The position numbers and the translations under genes are program-made. The notes under the pieces are model-generated. The model ran no database searches. It saw only the letters and a program-made list of their open reading frames with translations, and was not told the origin of the DNA. Below, piece by piece: positions 1-12,258 of a stretch of 64,000 nt of DNA. The first letter of the stretch is position 1; every line of letters begins with the position of its first letter. This DNA is from Gammaproteobacteria bacterium. Its GTDB lineage: Bacteria > Pseudomonadota > Gammaproteobacteria > Pseudomonadales > UBA5518. The stretch lies in the NCBI GenBank assembly GCA_016718385.1, contig JADKDK010000004.1, forward strand, positions 496,001 through 560,000, read 5' to 3'.

Positions 1-1403
<1,403 letters not shown>

Positions 1404-1462
1404 GTGATTCTCCTCGTGGTGTTGTCGATGGTGTTGTCCCGAAGCGGGATCGCGACCGACAG

Positions 1463-1478
1463 TGCATGGGCCGTGCCA
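1463..1478 (-). promoter_or_regulatory. sigma-54 (-24/-12) promoter for the aldehyde dehydrogenase
   Basis: On the minus strand the site reads TGGCACG-GCCC-ATGCA. It matches the sigma-54 consensus TGGCACG-N4-TTGCA at all but one position with correct GG/GC spacing. It lies about 60 bp upstream of the aldehyde dehydrogenase ATG and points toward it. A sigma-54 activator with a GAFTGA loop is encoded divergently, which supports the assignment. Confidence 0.75.
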
Positions 1479-1556
1479 GGCACGCGACCACCCGGTATTT
1501 GCAAGGGTTCGCGCGGCATAGGCAATGGATTGCAAATTTGGCGGCTGAAAAATGAC

Positions 1557-1573
1557 TGTCACGCTTCGTGACA
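1557..1573. promoter_or_regulatory. palindromic upstream activator site
   Basis: TGTCACG-CTT-CGTGACA is a perfect inverted repeat with 7-bp arms. It sits about 80-95 bp upstream of the sigma-54 promoter, the normal place for an enhancer-binding protein site, and about 120 bp upstream of the activator's own ATG. A further overlapping half-site (ACATGTCA) follows directly. That the AcoR-like protein binds here is inference from position. Confidence 0.6.
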
Positions 1574-1693
1574 CATGTCAAAAGGCGAGACAGCGGCGCG
1601 CCGAATCCGCATAATCGCCTTGCGACGAGCCCGGCACAGGGACGGCGACCGTGATACGGACGCGGGAGCGGGCAATGGACGAGGAGATGGCGG

Positions 1694-3616
<1,923 letters not shown>

Positions 3617-3619
3617 CGG

Positions 3620-3639
3620 GCGCCGACAGAAGTCGGCGC
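3620..3639. terminator. hairpin between convergent genes
   Basis: GCGCCGAC-agaa-GTCGGCGC forms a perfect 8-bp stem with a 4-base loop. It starts a few bases after the activator stop and about 40 bp before the end of the convergent tungstate-binding gene. No long U-tract follows, so efficiency is uncertain. A bidirectional terminator is the simplest reading. Confidence 0.6.
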
Positions 3640-3679
3640 TGGCGACACGGCGAATTCAGCGACGTTTTCGAGGCCCGCC

Positions 3680-4497
3680 CTATTTCGCCGCGTTGGGGAA
3701 GAACAGCTGCTCGCCGCCGATCTTGTAATCGGCGATGGCCTTCTGGCCCTCGGCGGAAACCACCCAGTCGATGAACTTCTGGCCGTCGGCCTGCTTTACA
3801 TGCGGATGTTTCGCCGGATTGACCAGGATGACGCCGTACTGGTTGAACAGCTTCGAATCGCCCTCGACGACGATGCCCAGATCGCCGCGATTCTTGAACG
3901 ACAGCCAGGTGCCGCGGTCGGCCAGGATGTAGGCGTTCATCGAGGCGGCGGTGTTGAGCGCCGGACCCATGCCGGAGCCGGTGTCGCGGTACCAGGGCCC
4001 TTTCGCCTTGTCGAGATCGACCCCTGCCGCTTTCCAGTAGCGCAACTCGGCGGCGTGGGTGCCGCTCTTGTCGCCGCGCGAGACGAAGGGCGCTTTCGCG
4101 GCCTCGATGCGGCGCAGGCCTTCGAGGATGTCGCGGCCCGCCGCTTTGGCCGGGTCGGCTTTCGGGCCGACCACGACGAAGTCGTTGTACATGACTTCCT
4201 GGCGCTTGACGCCGAAACCTTCGGCGATGAATTTTTCCTCGGCGACCTTGTCGTGCACAAAGACCACATCCGCATCGCCGCGGCGCGCCAGGTCCAGCGC
4301 CTGGCCGGTGCCCAGCGCGACAACGCGCACCTTGATGCCGCTGGTCTTTTCGAAGAGCGGCAGCAAGTGGCCAAACAGGCCGGACTGCTCGGTCGAGGTG
4401 GTGGATGACACGGTGATGAAGCGTTCCTGGGCGTGGCTTGCGGTGGCGGCCAGCAGGCCGAGAGAAGCGAGCGCGGAACAAAACAGGCGACGGCTGA

Positions 4498-4501
<4 letters not shown>
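3680..4501 (-). CDS. tupA: tungstate-binding periplasmic protein TupA
   Basis: Solute-binding component of a tungstate ABC importer, 273 residues. A Sec signal peptide (MISRRLFCSALASLGLL...) ends near SHA-QE at residue 24. The mature N-terminus has the TTST-EQSGL stretch typical of TupA oxyanion binding; later blocks include TGQALDLARRGDADVVFVH, SRGDKSGTHAAE and a C-terminal IGGEQLFFPN. Its ATG overlaps the stop of the ATPase gene (ATGA), so the two are one operon. The permease TupB is not present; it probably lay upstream of the ATPase and was lost at the join near 5150. Tungstate supply would suit a tungsto- or molybdoenzyme in the source organism. Confidence 0.88.
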
Positions 4502-5150
<649 letters not shown>

Positions 5151-6107
5151 GGTTCAGACCATTCGTGTCGATGGTCCCGCCACCGGCCAGAAGGTTGGTC
5201 GTGCCTGCGCCGCTGATGTTGATGAGGTTCGCATCACTGGAGGTCGCCTTGAGCGTGCCGCCATCGAAGTTCAGGGTGGAGACGGCGCCACCGACGATGG
5301 CATCCACGGCGACCGTTCCGCCGTTCTTGATGGTGATGGTGCTGGTGCCAGCGGTGGTGCCCCGCTGCATGTCGATGTAGTGCCGCCACACGCGGTACCG
5401 GGGATCGCGCCGCCATCCACGGTGAGCGTGCGGGTGCCGCTGTTTCCGGAGATGCCGAACATGATGTCGGTGCCGGCGTTGAGATTCAGCGAGCCGCCGT
5501 TGCTGACTTCCATGCTTGATGAGGTCGGATCCCATTGGCCGAGGATCACCCAGCGGGCCGTGGTGGTGGCGACGTTGACCGCTCCGCCATTGATGATCAT
5601 CGAGGCGGCGGTTCCGGTGTTACCTGCGAAGCCGAGTCGCAGATCATTCTGAACGTTCAAGGTGCCGCCGGAGATCGTGGCGCTGCTGGTGCCGGAGGTG
5701 GCGCTCATGCCGAGGTGGCCGACGTCAAACAGACCGCCGACATTCATGGTGCCGCCGGTCATGGTCATCTGGCCGTTAGAGTAGTTGCCCGCGCCCCAGA
5801 AATCGGAGCCGATCTGGGTGTCTCCGCTGATGTTGACGGTTCCCGCGGCAAGATTGAAGGTTCCGCCGGAGTTCGGCAGCGCGCCGCCGTTGGTCGTATT
5901 ATTCGGAGAAACGTAGAGTCCGGACGCGGTGAGCGTGCCGGTCGTGTTGACGTTGAGCACGCCGGTCGATCCGTAAAGGCCGACAAGGATGTTGCCGTTT
6001 CCATTGAGAGCGCCCGACGTGTAGCTACCGCTGCCGGTGACGTTCATGGTGGCGTTGCCGGCCCAGTCACCCACGAAGGTCCAGTAGTTGGTGCTCAACG
6101 AACCCGC
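5151..6107 (-). CDS. autotransporter-like beta-strand repeat surface protein, internal fragment
   Basis: Roughly 310 residues of Gly/Thr/Asn/Ser-rich repeats with recurring blocks such as GGTFNLAAGTVNI, GGTMNVGGL, GGTLNVQNDLRLG, GGAVNVATTT and GGTIDTNG. These are the autotransporter-associated beta-strand or PEP-CTERM-associated repeats common in Verrucomicrobia and Planctomycetes secreted proteins. The fragment has neither a start nor a stop of its own: the 5' side is cut at about 6107 by the IcmF/IS unit and the 3' side runs in frame into the ATPase. A frameshift near 5390-5400 splits it. The source organism differs from both neighbours. Confidence 0.65.
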
Positions 6108-6321
6108 GCGAGGAGGAGAAGCGCCAGCAGATCGACAACCTCGCGGCGTTCGGGCGCGCCACGGCGCCGAGACGCCCGAAGCCCTGGCGCAGCTGCAGCG
6201 CGTCGCCGAGCAACGCGGCAACCTGTTCGCCGAGATGATGGAGACGGTGAAGGTCGCCTCGCTCGGGCAGGTCTCGGGGCGCTCTACGAGGTCGGCGGCA
6301 TCTACCGGCGGAACATGTGAC
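6108..6321 (+). pseudogene. IcmF C-terminal fragment (copy 1, short)
   Basis: The last ~70 codons of a fused isobutyryl-CoA mutase. They start abruptly at the join with the surface-protein fragment (EEEKRQQIDNLAAF) and end at LYEVGGIYRRNM before the TGA at 6319-6321. Single-base shifts near 6150 and 6280 break the frame. The same sequence continues without the join at 19484-19698. Confidence 0.7.
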
Positions 6322-6339
6322 GCCCTGTGGGGGCGGGCC

Positions 6340-6402
6340 GTAGGTCGGGCTGAAGCCCGACCGACGCCGCAATTCTGTCGTAGGAGCGGGCCGTGCCCGC
6401 GA
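6340..6402 (+). repeat. two REP-type hairpins
   Basis: GTCGGGC-tgaa-GCCCGAC (6344-6361) is followed by GCGGGC-cgt-GCCCGC (6386-6400), each preceded by GTAGG. The GTAGGAGCGGGC...GCCCGCGACC form is the classic gammaproteobacterial (Pseudomonas/Xanthomonas-like) REP sequence. The pair lies between the IcmF stop and the transposase. The second copy is at 19718-19780. Confidence 0.75.
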
Positions 6403-8248
6403 CCTGGTGCGGGACAGGTTTCGCGGCTGATTGGGTCGGCGCTGCGTTTCCCGTGCTTGTGCCGGCGAGGAGCGGTCTTCAGACTGAACCATCGCCCGCT
6501 AGCGCAAGGACGCGCAGCCGATGCACGCCCACGGCAGGAAGCCGCCGGTGGACTCGTCTACGAGCGCCACCGACCCGAGGACACCCGGCTCTACCGGCTG
6601 GTGGAGCAGCACTACCCGGCGTTCGTCGAGCACCGCCGAGCAAGGCATGGCGCTGCCCGCGTACGTCGAGAAGGAGTTCGAGTCCTACCTGAAGTGCGGA
6701 CGACTCGAGCATGGGTTCCTCCGGGTCCGTTGCGACAGTTGCCATGCCGAGCACCTGGTCGCGTTCAGTTGCAAACGCCGGGGGCTTCTGTCCGAGCTGC
6801 GGTGCCCGGCGCATGGTCGAGAGCGCCGCGCTGCTGGTCGACGAAGTCTTCCCGAAACAACCCGTACGGCAGTGGGTGCTGAGCGTCCCGTATCCGTTGC
6901 GGTTCTTGTTCGCCAGTCGCCCGGCCGTGATGGCCAGGTGCTCGGCATCGTCTACCGTTGCATTGCCACTCACCTGATCAAGAAGGCTGGGTTTTCCCGC
7001 ACAACGGCCCAGACCGGTGCGGTCACGCTGATCCAGCGCTTCGGCAGTGCGCTGAATCTGAATATCCACTTTCACATGCTGTTCCTCGACGGGGTGTATG
7101 TCGAGCGCACCGACGGCTCACTGCGCTTCCACTGGGTGAAGGCCCCGACGAGTGCCGAGCTCAGCCGTCTGACCCACGCTCTTGCACGGCGCATCGGGCG
7201 GTTCCTCGAACGCCAGGGGCTACTCGAGTGTGACGCCGAGAACAGCTACTTGGTCGGCGACGAGCTCGCCGACGGGCCGATGGATCAGCTGCTGGGTTCC
7301 TCGATCACCTACCGCATTGCCGTCGGGCCGCGGCAGGGCCGCAAGGTCTTCACGCTACACACGCTGCCAGCCTGCGATGAGTCGTTCGGTGACGGGGTGG
7401 GTAAGGTGGGCGGGTTCTCCCTGCATGCGGGCGTGGCGGCGCGCGCGGATGAACGCGAAACGCTCGAACGGCTGTGCCGGTACATCAGCCGCCCGGCGAT
7501 CGCGGAGGAGCGCCTGTCGCTCACCCCGGAGCGGCAAAGTCCGCTACCAGTTGAAGACGCCCTACCGCGATGGGACCACGCACGTCATCTTCGAGCCGCT
7601 CGATTTCATCGCCCGGTTGGCGGCTTTGGTGCCCAAGCCGCGGGTCAATCTGATCCGCTTCCACGGCGTTTTCGCGCCCAACAGCCGGTACCGCGGGCAG
7701 GTGACGAAGGCCAAGCGGGGCAGAGGCGGTCGGCGTGCCACGACGGCAGACATGGAGGAGCCAACGCCCGCCGAACGCCGGGCCTCGATGACCTGGGCGC
7801 AGCGTCTGAAACGGGCTTTCGGCATCGATATCGAAACCTGTCCGGCCTGTGGTGGGGCGGTGCGGATTATCGCCTGCATCGAGGATCCCCGAAGTAATCG
7901 CGAAGATCCTGAGCCACCTCGATGCGAAAGCGGGCAGGGCCGAAGCCGCGCGGCGGCCACCGTGCCGGGCGCCGCCCCGGACGCGACTGTTCGACTGCGA
8001 GTCGGACTACTCTGAGCTGTTCTGAGACCTCACCCGGGGCCGCGACGCGGCACGGTGGCGGCTTGGCCTGACGGCCGACGGCACCGGAAAACGTACGCCA
8101 AGGGACGATTGGATGGGGGATTCGGGCGCCGCAAAGCCCGTCAGAAGCGTTTCGCGGGCTCGAATGACGACCGAAGGCTGGTGTTCGGCGGTGAATGCGT
8201 GGATGGGATACTGCCGGGCGAAAAAGGGGATTTATACGACCTATACCC
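6403..8248 (+). mobile_element. IS91-family insertion sequence, copy 1
   Basis: Contains the Y2-type HUH transposase and a 3' tail ending GATTTATACGACCTATACCC, identical to copy 2 up to base 8248, where the flanking sequences diverge. Ending in CCTATACC just beyond the transposase resembles the oriIS end of IS91/ISCR elements as I remember it. The left end (terIS) could not be defined. The start given is approximate. Confidence 0.7.
6521..8025 (+). pseudogene. tnpA: IS91-family rolling-circle transposase, copy 1, frameshifted
   Basis: Y2-transposase that nicks and transfers single-stranded DNA. Translated blocks in order: N-terminal zinc-binding region (CDSCH...FSCKRRG...GARRM), HUH motif NIHFHMLFLDG, the YISRP block characteristic of IS91 enzymes, and a C-terminal CPACGG. 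At least five single-base shifts against copy 2 break the frame, at about 6538, 6632, 6783, 7528 and 7885, plus one near 6932. Copy 2 has different shifts, and taking the best base from each copy restores an almost continuous ORF of about 500 residues. The gene is therefore probably intact in the source DNA and damaged by sequence error here. Confidence 0.8.
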
Positions 8249-8270
8249 CGAAACGGCCTTTTCCGAATCG

Positions 8271-10079
8271 ATGGTCAGGGGCACGCGCCTGCTGAGGAAC
8301 ATCCTGCTTGGTGTCAGCGTGCTGATCTTTCTTGTCGTTTCCTGGCTCGTCATCGTCGTGTTGCGTTCCACCCTGTACCGGATAAGGGACAGTGAAGGCA
8401 CTTTCCGCGCTGCCTTCCACCAGGCCGCCGTTGGCATGCTCAGGATGAAGACCGACAGTCGCATCCTCGAAGCCAATGAGACCATAGGCCACATCCTGGG
8501 GCGCGCCCCGGAACGCCTGGCCGGAATGCGCTGGATCGACCTGGTGCATGAAGAGGATCGTTCCCTGGTCGAAGCCGACGAGGGCGAACAGATCGACTGG
8601 TCGAAGCGCACGGAGCCCAGCGAGCATCGCTTCCTGCGCGAGGATGGCAGCACGCGCTGGTTGCGCTGGACGGTTTCAAGGATAGACGGCCATGTTCGTG
8701 GCAAGGAGCGCGTGTTCGCGCTGGTCGAGGACGTCTCCGAAGCGCGGCGCCTGTCTGATGAAATGAAGTACCAGGCCAGCCATGACGCGCTCACCGGCCT
8801 GATAAACCGCCGCGAAATCGAGAGACGCCTGCAGAACGGCATCGATTCCGCGGGCAGGCTGGGCGAGGAACATGCATTCCTGTTCCTCGACCTTGACCAG
8901 TTCAAGCTGATCAACGACACCTGCGGGCATGCAGCCGGCGATCAGTTGCTGCGCCAGATTGCGGGCGTGCTGATGCTGCACATGCGTGGCAACGACTGGA
9001 TGGGACGGCTGGGAGGCGACGAGTTCGCCGTGTTGCTCGAACAGACCGGCCAGGAGGAAGCCGTACGCATCGGCCAGAGGTTGCGGCGGGCCCTTGCGGC
9101 ATCGACGTTCCACTGGGAGGGCAGTCGGTTCAACATCAGTTGCAGCATCGGCATCGTATGCATCGACGGCGCCAAGCTTGATGTCAGCCATGTGCTGCGC
9201 GCCGCCGATCGCGCCTGCTACCAGGCCAAGGAAGATGGTCGCAATTGCATCCGCGTCTACCACGAGTCGGACCAGGCCATGAGCCGGCGACGCGACGAAA
9301 TGGCGTGGGTGAACGACATCCGCGACGCGATCTCGAATGGCCGGATCCTGCTCTACGCGCAGCGCATCGAAGCCCTGGACGGCGTGCGCCGGCTCAACTA
9401 CGAAGTGCTCGTGCGACTCGTTGATGCACAGGGCACCCTGCATTCACCCGACAGCTTCCTGCCGGCGGCCGAACGCTATGGCGAAGCGATGGCGATTGAT
9501 CGACTGGTCGTTTCGATGGCGCTGGACGAACTGGCCCGGCATCCCAGGCATTTGCTGCAACTGGACTTGTGCCACCTCAACATCTCCGCGCAGTCGATCG
9601 CCAATCCGGAATTTCGCAGTCACGTTGCCAGCCTTCTCGATAGCAGTGAGGTGCCTGCCCGCAAGCTCTGCTTCGAACTGACCGAAACGGCCGCCATCGC
9701 AAACATCGCGCAGGCGCGGGAGTTCATCGAGGACATGCGATCGCGCGGCTGCCGCATCGCGCTCGACGACTTTGGCAGTGGCCTCTCCTCGTTCGCCTAC
9801 CTGAAGAACCTGCCGGTGGACATCCTCAAGATCGATGGCGTATTCATCCGCGACATCGCCAACAATGCGATCGATTCCGTGCTGGTCCGTTCGATGTGCG
9901 AAGTGGCGCGTTCATTGGGCAAGATCACGGTTGCCGAATGGGTTGAGGGCCGCCACATGCTGGACACGCTCCGGAAACTGGGTGTCGACCAGGCCCAGGG
10001 CTACGGGATTCACGAGCCGTGCGCGCTGGCCGACCTGATCCGGCAGGGCCTGCGCCCGCTGCGACCGCGCCGGCCCTGA
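8271..10079 (+). CDS. GGDEF/EAL cyclic-di-GMP protein with PAS domain, 5' end cut by the join at 8248/8249
   Basis: From the ATG at 8271 the protein has 602 residues. A membrane segment (LLGVSVLIFLVVSWLVIVVL) comes first, then a PAS domain with PAC tail, a GGDEF domain (LGGDEF near residue 249) with an allosteric I-site RGND exactly five residues before it, and an EAL domain. The EAL signature is EVL, with the remaining catalytic blocks present (NISAQS, ELTETA, DDFGSG, LKIDG, VAEWVE). Both synthase and phosphodiesterase activity are possible. The frame continues upstream into IS91 tail sequence, so the true N-terminus, probably another membrane helix and a periplasmic sensor, is missing. The 8271 start is only the first Met after the join. 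Confidence 0.85.
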   Translation: MVRGTRLLRNILLGVSVLIFLVVSWLVIVVLRSTLYRIRDSEGTFRAAFHQAAVGMLRMKTDSRILEANETIGHILGRAPERLAGMRWIDLVHEEDRSLVEADEGEQIDWSKRTEPSEHRFLREDGSTRWLRWTVSRIDGHVRGKERVFALVEDVSEARRLSDEMKYQASHDALTGLINRREIERRLQNGIDSAGRLGEEHAFLFLDLDQFKLINDTCGHAAGDQLLRQIAGVLMLHMRGNDWMGRLGGDEFAVLLEQTGQEEAVRIGQRLRRALAASTFHWEGSRFNISCSIGIVCIDGAKLDVSHVLRAADRACYQAKEDGRNCIRVYHESDQAMSRRRDEMAWVNDIRDAISNGRILLYAQRIEALDGVRRLNYEVLVRLVDAQGTLHSPDSFLPAAERYGEAMAIDRLVVSMALDELARHPRHLLQLDLCHLNISAQSIANPEFRSHVASLLDSSEVPARKLCFELTETAAIANIAQAREFIEDMRSRGCRIALDDFGSGLSSFAYLKNLPVDILKIDGVFIRDIANNAIDSVLVRSMCEVARSLGKITVAEWVEGRHMLDTLRKLGVDQAQGYGIHEPCALADLIRQGLRPLRPRRP

Positions 10080-10085
10080 AGCCAT

Positions 10086-10101
10086 CGGCGCCGCGGCGCC
10101 G
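10086..10101. terminator. GC-rich hairpin between convergent genes
   Basis: CGGCGCC-gc-GGCGCCG is a 7-bp dyad six bases after the GGDEF/EAL stop and about 45 bp before the end of the convergent tonB gene. There is no U-tract, so this is a tentative bidirectional terminator. Confidence 0.4.
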
Positions 10102-10144
10102 GCGAGTCGCGATCATCCCTGCCACCGGAAAGGCGCTGGCTCGT

Positions 10145-10798
10145 TCAACGCCGGTCCAGCTTGAAATCGATGGGCACCAGCCCGCTGGCCTGGACGCCAA
10201 CGCCATCCCTGCGCACCGGGCGGAATCGCCAGCGCAGGACCACCTCCAGCGCCTCCTTGTCCAGGTAGCGCGATCCGCTGCTGCGGGCAACTTCCGAATG
10301 TATCGGCAGGCCATCGCGACCGACCGTGACCCGAACCAGCACGGTGCCTTCCTCGCGATTGCGGATCGCCAGCCTGGGATAGTTCGGCCGAACGATGCTC
10401 TCGTATTCCAGTGCCGAACTCTCGCCGGCTGGCGGCGCGTCGGCAACCGGCTCGACGGCCGGAGCATCGGATCCGGCAAGTACAGGAGTCACGGGCTCCG
10501 CTGCCGTGCTGGTCGATGGTGCGTCGTGCACCGGCGTGGGCACGGACCGCGGAACGCGAACGGGCGACGGACGCATGGGAACGGGTGGATCGGGCACCTC
10601 GAACACGATCGGTTCTGCTGCTGCCTCGATCCAGGTCACCGGAGTGTCGGGCTGCGCCGGCTGCCGGTCTGGCAGGGCCATGGGAATCGCCAGCAGGACA
10701 AGGGCAAGGACGTGCATGCCCAGCGTTCCACTGAATCCGGTGATGCGCAGCCAGTCGCAGCGAGTCTTTCGGGTCGAACGGATTGCCAGGACAGCCAT
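10145..10798 (-). CDS. tonB: energy transducer TonB
   Basis: 217-residue TonB-family protein that couples the inner-membrane proton gradient to outer-membrane receptors. A short basic cytoplasmic start is followed by one membrane helix (GMHVLALVLLAIPMAL). A proline-rich periplasmic spacer (PDPPVPMRPSPVRVPR) comes next, then the C-terminal TonB domain with YPRLAIRNREEGTVLVRVTV and LDKEALEVVLRWRFRP. Length and layout are normal. It converges on the GGDEF/EAL gene. No exbB/exbD is nearby, so its receptor partner is unknown. Confidence 0.85.
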   Translation of the reverse strand: MAVLAIRSTRKTRCDWLRITGFSGTLGMHVLALVLLAIPMALPDRQPAQPDTPVTWIEAAAEPIVFEVPDPPVPMRPSPVRVPRSVPTPVHDAPSTSTAAEPVTPVLAGSDAPAVEPVADAPPAGESSALEYESIVRPNYPRLAIRNREEGTVLVRVTVGRDGLPIHSEVARSSGSRYLDKEALEVVLRWRFRPVRRDGVGVQASGLVPIDFKLDRR

Positions 10799-10867
10799 GG
10801 TGTTCCCCTTCGTTGGGTCTCACCAACGTGCAACGCCATCGGGTGGTTCCCGGGGTTTGGCCGTCTG

Positions 10868-11161
10868 CTACGGGTCGTCCTCCGGCTGCATCAGGAACGC
10901 GAGCTTTCGCGATCGGGGCAAGCGCTTGACGAGGCACTCGGCACGCGTGGCGCTCGCGCGGTCGGCGTACGGACGCGAGCCAAGCAGGCGCAACGGCGGA
11001 TTGGCGCGCGTGTAACGGGCGCCGCGTCCCTCCCGGTGCGCCTGCATGCGTGCGTCGAGGTCATTGGTGATGCCCGCGTAGTAGTGCCCGTTGCGGCATT
11101 CGATCAGGTACAGGCACCACGCCTTGGCGGCCTTGCGGGCGGTTGTTGCCGGAGCGGCCAT
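10868..11161 (-). CDS. GIY-YIG nuclease superfamily protein (UPF0213 type)
   Basis: 97-residue single-domain protein. WCLYLIECRNGHYYAGITNDLDARMQAH carries the GIY-YIG core in the form LYL...YYAG, with the conserved Arg in DARMQ. Small GIY-YIG proteins of this type are widespread and largely uncharacterised; a structure-specific endonuclease is the family expectation. The start codon overlaps the permease stop (TGATG), so it is the last gene of the TetR-HlyD-ABC operon and probably translationally coupled, although a functional link is not obvious. Confidence 0.85.
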   Translation of the reverse strand: MAAPATTARKAAKAWCLYLIECRNGHYYAGITNDLDARMQAHREGRGARYTRANPPLRLLGSRPYADRASATRAECLVKRLPRSRKLAFLMQPEDDP

Positions 11162-12258
11162 CAATCCAGCGTCTTGCGGAACCGGAGCACGGCGACGCCC
11201 AGGATCACGATTACGAAACCGACCAGCAAGGCCATTTCCGTCCATAGCTCGCCGATCCCGGTGCCGCGCAGCATGACGCCGCGGATCAGGCGCAGGAAGT
11301 GCGTCAGCGGAAACGCTTCGGCAATCCATTGGGCCGCGCGCGGCATGCCGTCGTACGGAAACATGAAGCCGGACAGCAGGATCTGCGGGAGAAACAGGAA
11401 GAACGCCATCTGCATGGCCTGGAACTGGGTATTCGCCAGGGTGGAAATGAGTATGCCCAGGGCCAGCGTGGCGGCGATGTAGGTCAGCGAGATCAGGTAC
11501 ACGTCCAGCAGCGAGCCACGCACCGGGACGTCGAATACCAGCAGGCCCAGCACCAGGACCAGGCTGACCTGGATCAGGCCGATGCCGACATAGGGCAGGA
11601 CCTTGCCGATGGTCAGCTCGAACGGAGACAGCGGCGTCGCGATCAGCATTTCCATGTTGCCGCGTTCGCGTTCCCGCACGATGGCCATGCCGGTGAATAT
11701 GGTCATGGTCATGGTCAGGATGACGCCGATCAGGCCGGGCACCGTGTTGATCTGCGCACGTCGATCCGGGTTGTAGAAATTGACGATCTCGACCGGTCGC
11801 ACCGCGACCTTGCCGGGGACGTGATCCAGGCTGGCCAACGGAAAATTTGCCAGCTGCCGAGCGGCAGACTGCACGGACTGGTCGGTACCATCGACCACGA
11901 CCTGCCAGGCCGGACGATCCGGCTTTTCCAGGCGGGCCTCGAAATCCTGCGGCACGACCACGGCAGCTCCGATCCTGCCGCGGTGCAGGAGGTCATCGAT
12001 CTCCTGCGGGCTCTGCACGTGGTAGCGAAAGTCGAGCACCTGCGACGACGACAATTCCGCGATCAGCTCGCGCGATCGCCAGGTGTCGGACTCGTCCAGC
12101 ACGGCCGCCGGAAGCTGTCGGATGTCGAGGTTGATGGCAAAGCCGAACAACAGCAGCTGCAGGGTCGGGATGCCGATGATCATCCCGAAGGTCAGGCGAT
12201 CACGCGACAGTTGCCGCAATTCCTTGACCACGACCGAAAGCAGGCGACCGAACTTCAT
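11161..12258 (-). CDS. ABC-2 type export permease (YbhS/YbhR/YhhJ-like)
   Basis: 365-residue inner-membrane subunit of an ABC exporter. An N-terminal helix (MIIGIPTLQLLLFGFAINLD) is followed by a long periplasmic loop and then five or six hydrophobic segments, including GLIGVILTMTMTIFTGMAIV, ISLTYIAATLALGILI and ALLVGFVIVILGVAVL. The conserved RERERGNMEMLIATPLSP block of the ABC-2 family lies between. The ATG at 12258 overlaps the ATPase stop by 4 bp. E. coli ybhGFSR has two permeases; only one is present here. Confidence 0.88.
   Translation of the reverse strand: MKFGRLLSVVVKELRQLSRDRLTFGMIIGIPTLQLLLFGFAINLDIRQLPAAVLDESDTWRSRELIAELSSSQVLDFRYHVQSPQEIDDLLHRGRIGAAVVVPQDFEARLEKPDRPAWQVVVDGTDQSVQSAARQLANFPLASLDHVPGKVAVRPVEIVNFYNPDRRAQINTVPGLIGVILTMTMTIFTGMAIVRERERGNMEMLIATPLSPFELTIGKVLPYVGIGLIQVSLVLVLGLLVFDVPVRGSLLDVYLISLTYIAATLALGILISTLANTQFQAMQMAFFLFLPQILLSGFMFPYDGMPRAAQWIAEAFPLTHFLRLIRGVMLRGTGIGELWTEMALLVGFVIVILGVAVLRFRKTLD

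Noticed and set aside
8055..8270. N-terminal extension of the GGDEF/EAL protein into the IS91 tail
   Set aside because: The same 190 bp follow the other transposase copy without any GGDEF gene, so the extension is IS sequence read through by chance.
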